Source of the DNA: VRUE01 sp963703895
GTDB lineage: Bacteria; Actinomycetota; Thermoleophilia; Solirubrobacterales; 70-9
DNA: 64,000 nt
Direction of reading: 5' to 3'
NCBI GenBank assembly: GCA_963703895.1
Contig: CAVPFX010000003.1
Span: 124,001 to 188,000 of the forward strand
The position numbers and the translations under genes were made by a program. Of this stretch, positions 33,263 through 42,092 are shown piece by piece. How positions within the stretch are numbered: the stretch's first letter is position 1; every line of letters starts with the position of its first letter. The notes beneath the pieces were generated by a model. The model was not told the origin of the DNA and made no database searches. It worked only from the letters and a program-made list of their open reading frames with translations.

Positions 33263-34138
33263 TCACGGGCGGGATTCCGCCGGTGGCAACAGGTCGGGCA
33301 GCAAGCGGTCGGCCGAGCCCTTGACACCGAAGCTGCCCTCGGCGCCGAGCAGGGCGAAGACGGTCGCAACGCGCCCGGCAGCAGTCTCGACATCATCGAC
33401 ACTGGAGAGGTCGTTGGCGGCGAAGAAGGAGACCGAGGACGGTTCGGCGGTCGAGGTCTCCACCCCAACCGCGGGGGTGTGGGTCCCGGTTACGCCCGCC
33501 ATCAGCGACGATTCGAGCGTCGAGGCCTTCGATCGCTGCACCGCGCCCATCTCTTCCGGGGTCTGGCGCACGACGATGACCCCGTCGAGCGCACCGAAGT
33601 TGCCGCTGGCGCGGGAGAAAAGGTGACTGCGCACGCGATCGAGCAGGGTGCCGCCGCGGACCAGCTGGCGGCCGACGCCGGTGCCGAATTCCGCCAGCGT
33701 TTCTTCGTTGCGGCGGATGTTGGCGAAGCGGGTTTTCGAAAGCTCGCCGGCGAGGGCGCTGAGGTCGACCGGCTCGCGCACAACGCCGATGCCGACCAGG
33801 CGCGCCCCGGTCGGGCCGAGCGCCCCCTCGATCGCCGAGGCCGTGTCACCCGGCAGATCGCCGAGCGCGACCACGCCGATCCGCCGGCCCTCGAGCCGGT
33901 CCCGCACCAGGGCCGGGTAGACGCGGCTGGCAAATTCGTCGGAGCGGGCAAGTTTGCCGTTCAGTTCGTCGGCCCTCTCCTGTGCGTCCTGGAGGTTGCC
34001 GGTGAGGCTCTGCTCGAGGTTCTTGCGGGTGCTGGTCAGCGCATCGCCACCGAACTCTGCACCGATCAGGATGCCGATCGCGAGGGCGAGGAAGACGGCG
34101 ATCAAGGAGACCGCGTGGTATCGGGCGCTGTAACCCAT
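33263..34138 (-). CDS. MctB-like copper transport / channel-forming protein (DUF3186)
   Basis: A 291-residue protein with one N-terminal membrane helix, SLIAVFLALAIGILIGAEFG, followed by a coiled-coil segment (LEQSLTGNLQDAQERADELN) and an alpha/beta C-terminal domain (GRRIGVVALGDLPGDTASAI, GNFGALDGVIVVRQTPEEMG). The architecture and start MGYSARYHAVSL match the MctB (copper transporter) family of Actinobacteria, which is nearly always next to SteA, as here. Its cell role in copper handling is established in mycobacteria; in this organism it is inferred. Confidence 0.85.
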   Translation of the reverse strand: MGYSARYHAVSLIAVFLALAIGILIGAEFGGDALTSTRKNLEQSLTGNLQDAQERADELNGKLARSDEFASRVYPALVRDRLEGRRIGVVALGDLPGDTASAIEGALGPTGARLVGIGVVREPVDLSALAGELSKTRFANIRRNEETLAEFGTGVGRQLVRGGTLLDRVRSHLFSRASGNFGALDGVIVVRQTPEEMGAVQRSKASTLESSLMAGVTGTHTPAVGVETSTAEPSSVSFFAANDLSSVDDVETAAGRVATVFALLGAEGSFGVKGSADRLLPDLLPPAESRP

Positions 34139-34164
34139 CGGGCGGAGAGGCTAGCGACGGGGCG

Positions 34165-35352
34165 CTAAAGCCCGAGCCAGATCTTGATCTTCAGCCAGAC
34201 CAGCTGGACCAGGTCGTTGAGCGCTGGCGAGGTGATCACGACGATCGCCACCAGCACCATGAAAGCGGCGAGGAAGAGCGCCATCGGTCCGAAGGGAGAG
34301 CTTGGGTTGTAGAGCCGGCTCACCCCCTTGGCGTCGACCAGCTTCTCGCCGATCCGCAGACGGGTGAGGAAGGTGGAGGACATGCCGCCGCGCTTGCGGT
34401 CGAGGAACTCGATCAGGTTGAAATGAGCGCCGACGCTGACTATCAGCGTCGCCCCCTTCTCGTAGGCCATCAGCATCGCCACGTCCTCGCTGGTGCCGGC
34501 GGCCGGCAGCAGGGTGTGGTCGAGCTCGAGGTCGAGCAGGCGCTGGCGCCCGGGCGCGCGGCCGTCGGGATAGGCGTGGACGATCAGCTCGGCACCGCAG
34601 CGCAGCGCCTCGTCGCCGGCCGAGTCCATGTCGCCGAGGATCACGTCGGGCTTCATCCCCGCCTCCAGCACCCCGTCGGCGCCGCCGTCGACGGCAACCA
34701 CGAGCGGGCGCACGTCGCGGATGTAGGCGCGCAGGGCCTTGAGGTCGCGGCGGTGGCGGTCGCCGCGGACGACGATCAGCACGTGGCGGTCGCGGAAGGA
34801 GGCCCGGGTCGGCGGGAACTCGACGCTGCCGGTCAACAGGTCTGTCTCCTGGCGCACGTGGGCGACGGTGTTCTCGGCGAATTCGGCCAGGGCCTCGTCG
34901 ACCCGCTCGAGCTGCTCGGCACGCTGGCGCTCGAGCTCCTCGACCCCAAGGACCCGGCCGCGCAGCAACTCGCGACCGCCGACCGAGACGGCGCCGGCAG
35001 CGATCGCCACCCTGTCGCCGTCGCTGAGCAGCTCGAAGGGATCGGCTTCCTCGGCGTCGAGCAAGGTGACGCCGGCCTGAGCGAGCAGCAGCGGCCCGGC
35101 GTTGGGATAGCGACCGTCGGAGGAGGCGGCGGCGTTGATCACAACCTGAACGCCGGTTGAGATCAGCTCCTCGGCGGCGATGCGATCGATGTTGACGTGG
35201 TCGATCACGGCGATGTCGCCGGGAACGAGGCGTTTGACCAGGTGCTTGGTGCGGTGCCCCAGGCGCACCCGGCCCTCGATCACCTCGACCGAGGCAGCCC
35301 CGTTGCGGCGCGAGAGCAGAGCGGGAAAGCGACGGCGACTGGCGGTTGCCAC
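34165..35352 (-). CDS. SteA-like putative cytokinetic ring protein
   Basis: A 395-residue protein. GRVRLGHRTKHLVKRLVPGD and IDHVNIDRIAAEELISTGVQ open the conserved domain; VVAVDGGADGVLEAGMKPDV and ILGDMDSAGDEALRCGAELI resemble the thiamin pyrophosphokinase-like core. The C-terminus has a membrane helix, GPMALFLAAFMVLVAIVVIT. This combination and the adjacent MctB gene match SteA, described in Corynebacterium as acting with SteB in cell separation. SteB here would correspond to the MctB-type protein. Confidence in family is good, in role moderate. Confidence 0.85.
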   Translation of the reverse strand: MATASRRRFPALLSRRNGAASVEVIEGRVRLGHRTKHLVKRLVPGDIAVIDHVNIDRIAAEELISTGVQVVINAAASSDGRYPNAGPLLLAQAGVTLLDAEEADPFELLSDGDRVAIAAGAVSVGGRELLRGRVLGVEELERQRAEQLERVDEALAEFAENTVAHVRQETDLLTGSVEFPPTRASFRDRHVLIVVRGDRHRRDLKALRAYIRDVRPLVVAVDGGADGVLEAGMKPDVILGDMDSAGDEALRCGAELIVHAYPDGRAPGRQRLLDLELDHTLLPAAGTSEDVAMLMAYEKGATLIVSVGAHFNLIEFLDRKRGGMSSTFLTRLRIGEKLVDAKGVSRLYNPSSPFGPMALFLAAFMVLVAIVVITSPALNDLVQLVWLKIKIWLGL

Positions 35353-35402
35353 CGGATCAGGTTATCCCGCCGCGCAAGCGGTTTAAAGCGGGACCGGGAG
35401 CG

Positions 35403-37082
35403 CTAAGCGGCGGCGAGCAACTCGCGGGCGTGCTGCGTCGCCGCCTCGTCACTGCGCTCGCCGCCGAGCATGCGGCGGATCTCCTCGACCACACCGTCGC
35501 CGTCGAGCCTGCGCACGCTGGCGCTGGCGCGCTCTCCCGAGACGTCCTTCTCAAGCGTGAAGTGGGTGTCGGCCAGCGAGGCGACCTGGGGCAGGTGGGT
35601 GATGCAGAGCACCTGGCGACCTTTGCCGAGAGAGCGCAACTGCTCGCCGACGGCGCGCGCCGTCTTGCCACCCACGCCAGCGTCGATCTCATCGAAGACC
35701 AGCGTCCCAGCGCCGACGGCACCGGCGAGGCTGCTCAGCGCCAACATCACCCGCGAGAGCTCGCCGCCGGAGGCGGCGTCGCGCAGAGGCGCAGGCTCGA
35801 TGCCGGGATTTGGCGCCAAGCGGAACTCGACCGTCTCCGCGCCGGTTGCGCCGAACCCATCCGGGTGCGGTTCGAGCACGACCTCGAGGCGAGCCCCGGA
35901 CATGGCCAGCCGCTCCAACTCCGCCGCGACCTCGCTCTGCAGCGGTGCCGCGGCCCTGGCCCGAGCTTTGCCGAGCTTCTCGCCGAGCTTGGCGCGACGC
36001 GATTCCGCCTCGGCCAACGCCGCCTCGGCCTCCGCCCCGCGCTCCTCGGCACTCTCCAGGCGGGCGATCTCGCCGCGGCAGCGCTCGGCATGCGCGAGAA
36101 CCGACTCGATGCTGCCGCCGTGCTTGCGCTGCAGGCGGTCGAGCGCGTCGAGTCGTTCCTCGACCGTGGCAAGGCGACCGGGATCGGCCTCGAGGCCGTC
36201 GACGTAGTCGCGCAGCTCGGCGGCGACGTCACCGAGCTCGATCGCCAAGGCGCCGATGCGCTCTGAGAGCGCGTCGAGCTTTGCGTCGACGCCGGCGACG
36301 CCCTGCAGCAGGGCCTCGGCCTGGGCCAGGGCACTGACAGCGCCGCCGTCCTCCTCGGCGCCAAGCGCCGCCGCGTGCGCGCCCGCTGCCGCCTCGCGCA
36401 AACCCTCGGCATGCCCGAGGCGATCGCGCTCGTTGCCCAGCTCTGCCTGCTCAGCCGGGTCCGGTGCAACCTCCTCGATCTCGGAGAGCTCATAGCGGAA
36501 GAGGTCGAGATCGCGCTCGCGTGAGCCGTCGCGCTCGCGCAACTCCGCCAGCTCGGCGGCGAGCCGCAGGCACTCGCGGTGGGCATCCCGGTAACGCTCG
36601 CGCAGCTCGAGCTGGGCCGGCCCGGCAAAGCCGTCGAGCACGTCCATCTGCGCCGAGGAGATCGTCAGCTTGCGGTGCTCGTGCTGGCCGTAGAAGGCCA
36701 GCAGCCGCCCGCCCAGGGCTTTTAGGTCGGATGCCGAGGCGGCTCGGCCAGCGAGGAAAGCGCTGGTCCGCCCGCTCGCGGAGACCCGCCGGCCAAGCAC
36801 GACCTCGTCCGCGCCCTCCGGCAACCGCTCCGCGATCTCCGCCATCTCGGGCTCGTCGAGCAACCCGGCAGGCAGGTCGAAGACACCCTCGACCCAGGCC
36901 TCCTCGGCCCCCGGCCGGACGATCTGGGGTCGCGCCTTGCCGCCCATGAGGAGATCAAGCGAGTGCGCCAGCACCGTCTTCCCTGCACCCGTCTCCCCGG
37001 TGATCGCATTGAGGCCCTCGCCGAGCCGCAATTCGGCCCGCTCGATCAACAGCAGGTTCTCGATTCTCAGCTCTCGTAGCAC
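35403..37082 (-). CDS. recN: DNA repair protein RecN
   Basis: A 559-residue SMC-like ATPase starting MLRELRIENLLLIERAELRL. Walker A is GETGAGKT at residues 29-36, the coiled-coil arms occupy about 170-380 (LREAAAGAHAAALGAEEDGG), and the C-terminal lobe has ASGGELSRVMLALSSLAGAV (signature) and TLVFDEIDAGVGGKTARAVG (Walker B), then CITHLPQVA. It acts in double-strand break repair. Full length. It stands directly downstream of an interrupted palindrome (37104-37194) and an inserted exporter gene, whereas in relatives nadK-recN are commonly adjacent. Confidence 0.95.
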   Translation of the reverse strand: MLRELRIENLLLIERAELRLGEGLNAITGETGAGKTVLAHSLDLLMGGKARPQIVRPGAEEAWVEGVFDLPAGLLDEPEMAEIAERLPEGADEVVLGRRVSASGRTSAFLAGRAASASDLKALGGRLLAFYGQHEHRKLTISSAQMDVLDGFAGPAQLELRERYRDAHRECLRLAAELAELRERDGSRERDLDLFRYELSEIEEVAPDPAEQAELGNERDRLGHAEGLREAAAGAHAAALGAEEDGGAVSALAQAEALLQGVAGVDAKLDALSERIGALAIELGDVAAELRDYVDGLEADPGRLATVEERLDALDRLQRKHGGSIESVLAHAERCRGEIARLESAEERGAEAEAALAEAESRRAKLGEKLGKARARAAAPLQSEVAAELERLAMSGARLEVVLEPHPDGFGATGAETVEFRLAPNPGIEPAPLRDAASGGELSRVMLALSSLAGAVGAGTLVFDEIDAGVGGKTARAVGEQLRSLGKGRQVLCITHLPQVASLADTHFTLEKDVSGERASASVRRLDGDGVVEEIRRMLGGERSDEAATQHARELLAAA

Positions 37083-37103
37083 GCCCCTTGTGTAGCACTC
37101 AGC

Positions 37104-37194
37104 GCGGCGGGTCCTGTCACGGATTTGGTGCCACCACCCCTGCGGTCGCTAAAGCGTCCTTGGGGCGGTCCCCCAAATCCGCGCCACCCGCCGC
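37104..37194. repeat. Interrupted palindrome between recN and the MFS gene
   Basis: Outer arms GCGGCGGGT (37104-37112) and ACCCGCCGC (37186-37194), and inner arms GGATTTGG (37121-37128) and CCAAATCC (37173-37180), flank a centre with smaller pairings (CCCC near 37137 with GGGG near 37162). The nested layout is like the element at the pyrG end, but the sequence differs. It lies in the 121-base gap upstream of recN. Terminator for the MFS gene or a repeat element. Confidence 0.5.
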
Positions 37195-37203
37195 GAGGAG
37201 CGA

Positions 37204-38733
37204 CTAGGCAGGGACGGGCTCGGTTGCGGTCTCGCTCTCAGGTTGGGTGTGCTGCACGAAATCCCTGGATCGCACGAGCGCAAAGCCCAGCGCTGCCCCG
37301 ACGAAGGAGAGAATCGCGGCGATCAGGATGATCTCGTTGAAGGCGCCGACGAAGGCGATGTCGGACGCATGCACGACCTCCGGGCGAATCCGGGCCGGAG
37401 TCACCGCCCCGGCCGCGCGCGAGCCGCCCGAGGCGATGATTTCGCCGAGGCCGTTCGGTGCGTGCGGCAGCAACTCGGAGATCCTCGAGTTGACGCTCGA
37501 CTGGAAGACCGCCCCCAGCCCGGCCACCCCGGTCGCGATCCCAACCTGGCGAAAGGTGGTGTTGATCCCCGATCCCATGCCCGACTTCTCGACCGGGACA
37601 ACCGCGATCGCCACCTGGCCAATGCTGGGATTGGTGATGCCGATGCCGATGCCGGCGACGAGGAAGCCGGCGAGCAGCGTCGTCCAGGTCGAGCTCGGCG
37701 AGACCCCGTGCATCAGCAACAGGCCGGCGCCGACCGTGGCAAGGCCGACGCCGAGCAGGACCCGGATCGGGATCCTGTTCGAGAGCGCGCCGGAGATCGG
37801 CGCGACGATGAAGCCGAGCACCGTCAGTGGCAGGAAGCGCAAGCCCGCTTCGAGCGGCGAGAAGTCGAGCACCCCCTGCATATAGATGGTCAGGTAGAGG
37901 AACATCGCGAACATCCCCGCCGAGAGGCCGAAGGCGACGGCGGAGACGCCGTTGAAGGCGGCCTTGCGGAAGAGCGAGAGGTCGAGCATCGGGTATTTGG
38001 TGCGGAGCTCGATCGCGACGAAGGCCGCGAGCAGGGCCGCGGCGCCGATCAGGCAGAAGAGAATCGGGGGGCTGCCCCACCCCTCCGGGTTGCCCCGAAT
38101 CAAGCCGAAGATCAGCAGGAAGAGGGCGAGTGAGAAGGTGACGAGGCCGGGCACGTCGACCGGTTCGGGGTCCTTGGCGAAGACGTTGACGATCCGGCGC
38201 TCGGTCAGCACCATCGCCGTGATTCCGATTGGCACATTGAGGAAGAAGATCCACTCCCAGCCGAGGCTTTCGGTGACCAGGCCGCCAACCAGCGGCCCGA
38301 CCGCGACCGCGCCGCCTACCGTTGCCCCCCAGACGCCGAAGGCCGTCGCCCGGTCCTTGCCGTGAAACTCCTGGCCGATCAGGGCCAGCGAGGTGGCGAA
38401 CATCCCCGCCCCGCCGATCCCCTGCAGTCCGCGCGCCAGATTGAGCAGGGTCGGGTCATTGGCAATGCCGCAGAGAAACGAGGCGAAGGTGAAGATCCCG
38501 AAGCCGATCGTGAAGACTCGTCGCCGCCCCAACCGGTCGCCCAACGAGCCGGCCGTGAGCAGGAAGGCGGCAAGCATCAGCGAGTAGGCATCGACCACCC
38601 ACTGCAGGCTGGAGAGACTGGCGTGGAGCTCACGCTGGATATCGGGAAGAGCGACGTTGACGACGGTCACGTCCAACAGCAGCATGAACGTCGCGACCGA
38701 GACGAGAAGAAGGGTCCACCACTTGCGCTCCAT
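37204..38733 (-). CDS. MFS drug exporter, DHA2 (EmrB/QacA) type
   Basis: A 509-residue protein with about 14 membrane helices. MERKWWTLLLVSVATFMLLL then DVTVVNVALPDIQRELHASL is the conserved first helix with motif D1, SLGDRLGRRRVFTIGFGIF is motif A, and GPLVGGLVTESLGWEWIFFL is motif C, specific to antiporters. It exports drugs or metabolites using proton motive force. No regulator is adjacent. It lies in a block (37.2-40.2 kb) between recN and nadK that appears inserted into a housekeeping run. Confidence 0.9.
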   Translation of the reverse strand: MERKWWTLLLVSVATFMLLLDVTVVNVALPDIQRELHASLSSLQWVVDAYSLMLAAFLLTAGSLGDRLGRRRVFTIGFGIFTFASFLCGIANDPTLLNLARGLQGIGGAGMFATSLALIGQEFHGKDRATAFGVWGATVGGAVAVGPLVGGLVTESLGWEWIFFLNVPIGITAMVLTERRIVNVFAKDPEPVDVPGLVTFSLALFLLIFGLIRGNPEGWGSPPILFCLIGAAALLAAFVAIELRTKYPMLDLSLFRKAAFNGVSAVAFGLSAGMFAMFLYLTIYMQGVLDFSPLEAGLRFLPLTVLGFIVAPISGALSNRIPIRVLLGVGLATVGAGLLLMHGVSPSSTWTTLLAGFLVAGIGIGITNPSIGQVAIAVVPVEKSGMGSGINTTFRQVGIATGVAGLGAVFQSSVNSRISELLPHAPNGLGEIIASGGSRAAGAVTPARIRPEVVHASDIAFVGAFNEIILIAAILSFVGAALGFALVRSRDFVQHTQPESETATEPVPA

Positions 38734-38774
38734 GGGGCGAAACCCTAGAGAACCGACTCCGCCGGCTTGGATCC

Positions 38775-39623
38775 TCAGCGCAGGTAGCTGAGCGCCAGGA
38801 GGCCGGCGTTGCCCGAGGCTTCGAGTGCCGCCCTGCGGAAGGCGAGCGGGTCGAAGCCCTGGCCGGGCGAAAGCTTCTTCGGCAGCGCGAGAAGGGTGAA
38901 CATGTACGTTTCCCCGCTGCCTTCGGGACAGATTCCGTAAGCAACCTTGCCAAAGCTGTTGCGACCGACGACGGCGCCCTTCGGCAGCTTGCCGGCCTCG
39001 ATTTCCTCCAATTCTGGGCTCAACCCAGCGACGGCCCAGTCGAAGAAGAGCTTCCCCGCCACCGGCTGAATGTTCATCGCGAGCAGGGCCAGTTCGGCGG
39101 TTCCCGGCGGCACCCCCTGCCAGCTAAGAGCCGGCGAGGTGTTCTTGCCGTCGCAGGTGTACTCGGCCGGCAAGGTCTGCGGGCCACCGCTGGACGGCTG
39201 GCTCGAGGGACTCTGCAAGGTCATGCTGGCCACCGTCGCCTCGCGGCGCTGCTCAGGGGTGATGCCCGGCTCCGGCGCACCCGTGGGCTGTGGAACGGAC
39301 GGGCCCTGCTTCGCGCCAGTGGATGGCTGTCCGCCTCCAGGGGCCGAGCCGCCCCCAGCCGGGTCCTTCGCCGAGGGACTGCTGGCGCCAGGCCCTCCCT
39401 CGATGTCGTTCGAGTCAGCGGTACTCGGGGCTCCCGAGTCCGACTGTCCCGAGGCCGGCGCCGGGGCTCCCGAGTCCGACGTGGCCGAGCTCGAGCTATC
39501 CGAAGAGCCTCCCCCGCAACCGACGAGCAAAAACGCCGCAACCACGAGCGCCAGGATCGCCCCGGCGCTCGTGGTCTTTGCGGGCTTGGCTAGGAGACGC
39601 TGATCGACTCGCCCCTGTGCCAC
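38775..39623 (-). CDS. Secreted PEBP (YbhB/YbcL-like) lipoprotein, copy 1
   Basis: About 282 residues from GTG 39621-39623. A lipoprotein signal (ILALVVAAFLLVGCGGGSS) precedes a long Ser/Gly/Pro-rich linker. The C-terminal 150 residues are a phosphatidylethanolamine-binding-like domain: CDGKNTSPALSWQGVPPGTA, then LLAMNIQPVAGKLFFDWAVA, VVGRNSFGKVAYGICPEGSG and ETYMFTLLALPKKL. The order D-G-x-N-x-S-P then GVPPGT and FFDW is the YbhB/YbcL pattern, although the His of the usual HW is replaced (FFDWAV). The start overlaps the upstream gene by 34 bases. A paralogue with the same arrangement is at 53072. Confidence 0.82.
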   Translation of the reverse strand: MAQGRVDQRLLAKPAKTTSAGAILALVVAAFLLVGCGGGSSDSSSSATSDSGAPAPASGQSDSGAPSTADSNDIEGGPGASSPSAKDPAGGGSAPGGGQPSTGAKQGPSVPQPTGAPEPGITPEQRREATVASMTLQSPSSQPSSGGPQTLPAEYTCDGKNTSPALSWQGVPPGTAELALLAMNIQPVAGKLFFDWAVAGLSPELEEIEAGKLPKGAVVGRNSFGKVAYGICPEGSGETYMFTLLALPKKLSPGQGFDPLAFRRAALEASGNAGLLALSYLR

Positions 39624-40225
39624 TCAAACGCTTCCGTGGGGAAGACCCCGTTCCATTCGACCGTTTCGCCGAGCGATTTCAGCGAGGTCCCCGTCGCTGA
39701 GAAGCTCGACGGGCTGAACGTGGCGGTTTCGGTCGTGTTGTTGATCAGACCGCCGGCCGTTCCGGTGACGTGAGCCCAGACGCCCCACAGCGGGCAGAAC
39801 CAGCCGCCGTAGAGAACCCAGACGTCCACCCCTTTGACCACGAGGTAGTTGCTGCTGCTCACGGTTTTCAGTTCGGAAGGCCATGGGAACGATTCGGCTT
39901 CGATCGCTTCCACCGTGCAGGTCGAGTTGGTGTAGCAGTTGAACAGGGGCAGGCTGGTGATGTTCCCCTTGCCGGTCCCCGCTTCGTTTTTGATGTCAAC
40001 TTCGTAGAGGAAGTTGTCGCATGTGGTCGTGAATCCCCACATCGTGAGGCCGCTTTTTTCGGCCCCGCCGAGGATCGTTTCGGTCCCTTCCAGCGCTTTG
40101 CCTTCGAACTTCCAGGCCGGCGCCGCACTCGCCGTGGTGGCGAACATCGCACAAAGCACCGCCAGGACCGCCAAAGCGGCGCCAACGGCTTTTGCCCTCA
40201 CCACCCTCGTTCTGGGCTCTTGCAT
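39590..40225 (-). CDS. Secreted protein of unknown family, partner of PEBP lipoprotein, copy 1
   Basis: A 211-residue exported protein. A Sec signal, VGAALAVLAVLCAMFATTAS ending at ASA, precedes APAWKFEGKALEGTETILGG. Cysteines occur in FTTTCDNFLYEVDIKN, NCYTNSTCTVEAIEAE and GGWFCPLWGVW, likely forming disulfides. The C-terminal FPTEAFEWHRGESISVS is conserved in the paralogue at 53902 (FPTEAFQWHREQALSVS). No known domain recognised. It is translated just before, and overlaps by 34 bases, the PEBP lipoprotein gene. Its leader is shared with the gene at 54552 (see 40226-40464). Confidence 0.7.
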   Translation of the reverse strand: MQEPRTRVVRAKAVGAALAVLAVLCAMFATTASAAPAWKFEGKALEGTETILGGAEKSGLTMWGFTTTCDNFLYEVDIKNEAGTGKGNITSLPLFNCYTNSTCTVEAIEAESFPWPSELKTVSSSNYLVVKGVDVWVLYGGWFCPLWGVWAHVTGTAGGLINNTTETATFSPSSFSATGTSLKSLGETVEWNGVFPTEAFEWHRGESISVS

Positions 40226-40464
40226 GACTGTGAATCTCCTGTCTATTTGCTCGATGGACTGGAAAAACAGCTACTGCTGATAATGCCTTCTAGAAGATGA
40301 TCAGCGCCGCTGGCGCCCCCCTTTGCCCTGCAGATTTCCCCGCCAAGCTTCCTTCCCAAGGCTCCTAGCGTACCCTGACGCTGTCCAACAAGTACCACAT
40401 CGGAGCCCGGCTTACCACCTCATGCACCCAGCTCCAAGTGCCTGAGCGCAGGAAGTGGGCTCGC
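40226..40464. promoter_or_regulatory. Intergenic region with leader shared with the 55436 gene
   Basis: No gene is visible in these 239 bases. At 40229-40262 the leader reads, on the minus strand, CCAGTCCATCGAGCAAAT then AGACAGGAGAT and the start codon. The same leader, with two inserted bases, precedes the secreted gene at 55436. It includes the AGGAG ribosome binding site. The remainder, before the nadK stop, shows no clear terminator. Confidence 0.55.
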
Positions 40465-41310
40465 TCAGACCGCCAGGTGGCCGAACTTCTCGCGGATGCG
40501 ATGGTAAAAGCTCGTGCCCGGGAGCTGGGCCAGGCAGGCAACGGAGTCGGCGAAACTGATGTCCAGAGCGGCGCCAGGCGCCAGCGTGGTCGCCTGGGCG
40601 CCGTCGATGGCCACGTCAACCGGCTCGCGGCCGGCGGCATTGCCGACAGTGAGCACGTCCTGGGGAGCGACGACGAGGGCGCGCGCGGTGAGCGAGTGCG
40701 GCGCGATGTAGCTGACCACGTAGCCCTTCACGCCCCAGGCGAGAATCGGCCCCTGGTTGGCGAGGTTGTAGCCGGTCGAGCCCGCCGGCGTGGCGGCGAC
40801 GAGGCCGTCGCAGCGCACGTTGCCGACCTCCTCGGCGCCGATCCGGTAGCTGAGCTCGGCGACGCGGTCGCGCGGCCGGCGGCTGAAGCTGACGTCGTTG
40901 AGCGCGAAGCGCCGCTCGCCGTCGATCCCGATCGCCAGCGCCGGCAGGTCGATCGTCTCGGTCTCCCCCGCCAGGGCCCTGCGAATGCCCTGCGCAGCGT
41001 CGGCGCGCTCGACCGCGGCAAGGAAGCCGACGGTGCCGAAGTTGACGCCGAAGACCGGCACCGTGGTGCCGGCGAAACTGCGCAGCGCGTGGAGGATCGA
41101 GCCGTCACCGCCGAGCACGAGGCAAAGATCGGGGTCGCCCGGCAGCGAGTCAACCCGCTCGACCCCGTCCGCCGCCTGGTTGTGCTTCTCGATCTCCTCA
41201 GCGGTGGCGACCAAACGCCAGCCGGCCTCAGCCGCCACCGCGGTAGCCACCGCGACCGCTTCCGTCGCCGCTGGCGGATGCGAGTGAGTGATCAGCGCCG
41301 CCGTCTTCAC
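40465..41310 (-). CDS. nadK: NAD kinase
   Basis: About 281 residues from GTG 41308-41310 (VKTAALITHSHPP), overlapping the tlyA stop as GTGA. LCLVLGGDGSILHALRSFAG has the GGDG nucleotide-binding motif, ALNDVSFSRRPRDRVAEL the NE/ND motif, and TPAGSTGYNLANQGPILAWG the conserved TPxGSTGY segment. It makes NADP from NAD. The tlyA-nadK overlap is typical of Actinobacteria and supports both starts. Confidence 0.94.
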   Translation of the reverse strand: MKTAALITHSHPPAATEAVAVATAVAAEAGWRLVATAEEIEKHNQAADGVERVDSLPGDPDLCLVLGGDGSILHALRSFAGTTVPVFGVNFGTVGFLAAVERADAAQGIRRALAGETETIDLPALAIGIDGERRFALNDVSFSRRPRDRVAELSYRIGAEEVGNVRCDGLVAATPAGSTGYNLANQGPILAWGVKGYVVSYIAPHSLTARALVVAPQDVLTVGNAAGREPVDVAIDGAQATTLAPGAALDISFADSVACLAQLPGTSFYHRIREKFGHLAV

Positions 41311-42092
41311 GCGTCGGGCTCCACGGCTTCGATCGCAGCCTCGAGGTCGGACAGCTCGTCGCCGCCACCGCACCAGACGAAGGTCTCGCGGTTGCCCTTC
41401 GGGCCCGGCAAGCCGGAGGAAGCAAAGCCACGAACGGGCAGTCCGAGCTCACCGGCTGCGCGAGCGACCGTGAGGATCGCCTCACGCCGATCGGCGGCGT
41501 CGCGGACCACGCCCTTGCCGACCCGCTCACGACCCAGCTCGAACTGCGGCTTGACCATCGCCAGGACCTCGCCGTGCAGGGCGAGGCAGCCGGCTACGGC
41601 CGGCAGGATCTTGGTCAGCGAGATGAAGGAGACGTCGACCGTCGCCAAGGCGGGCACGAAGGGCAGGTCGGTTAGCTCGAGCTCGCGCGCGTTGAGGCGC
41701 TCGATCACGCTCACTCGCGGGTCTTCGCGGAGCCTCAGGTCGAGCTGCCCGTAGGCGACGTCGACGGCGGCCACGCGAGCGGCGCCCCGCTGCAGCATGC
41801 AGTCGCTGAAGCCCCCGGTCGAGGCGCCAACGTCGAGGCAGTCGCGGCCGGAGACATCGATTCCCAGCTCATCCAGGGCGTTTTCGAGCTTGATCCCGCC
41901 ACGCGAGACGTAGCGCGGCCCCTCGTCGACGATCAGCGCCGCCTCAGGCTCCACCAGCTGGCTGGGCCGCAGGGCGACGGGGCCATCGCGCCCGACGCGC
42001 ACCGAACCGGCCCGCACCGCCCCAGCGGCGGCCGTGCGCGAGGGGAAAAGCCCCTGTTCGGCCAGCACCGCGTCTATCCGCGCCTTCTTCAT
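41307..42092 (-). CDS. tlyA: TlyA family rRNA methyltransferase / hemolysin
   Basis: About 261 residues from ATG 42090-42092 (MKKARIDAVLAEQGLFPSRT). The N-terminal S4 RNA-binding domain continues through AGSVRVGRDG. The Rossmann methyltransferase domain has LDVGASTGGFSDCMLQRGAA with the SAM-binding G-x-S-x-G-G-F, VDVSFISLTKILPAVAG and MVKPQFELGRERVGKGVV. TlyA methylates ribosomal RNA in Actinobacteria. A longer upstream frame lacks family resemblance. The upstream region is where the 65-bp repeat island begins. Confidence 0.93.
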   Translation of the reverse strand: MKKARIDAVLAEQGLFPSRTAAAGAVRAGSVRVGRDGPVALRPSQLVEPEAALIVDEGPRYVSRGGIKLENALDELGIDVSGRDCLDVGASTGGFSDCMLQRGAARVAAVDVAYGQLDLRLREDPRVSVIERLNARELELTDLPFVPALATVDVSFISLTKILPAVAGCLALHGEVLAMVKPQFELGRERVGKGVVRDAADRREAILTVARAAGELGLPVRGFASSGLPGPKGNRETFVWCGGGDELSDLEAAIEAVEPDA

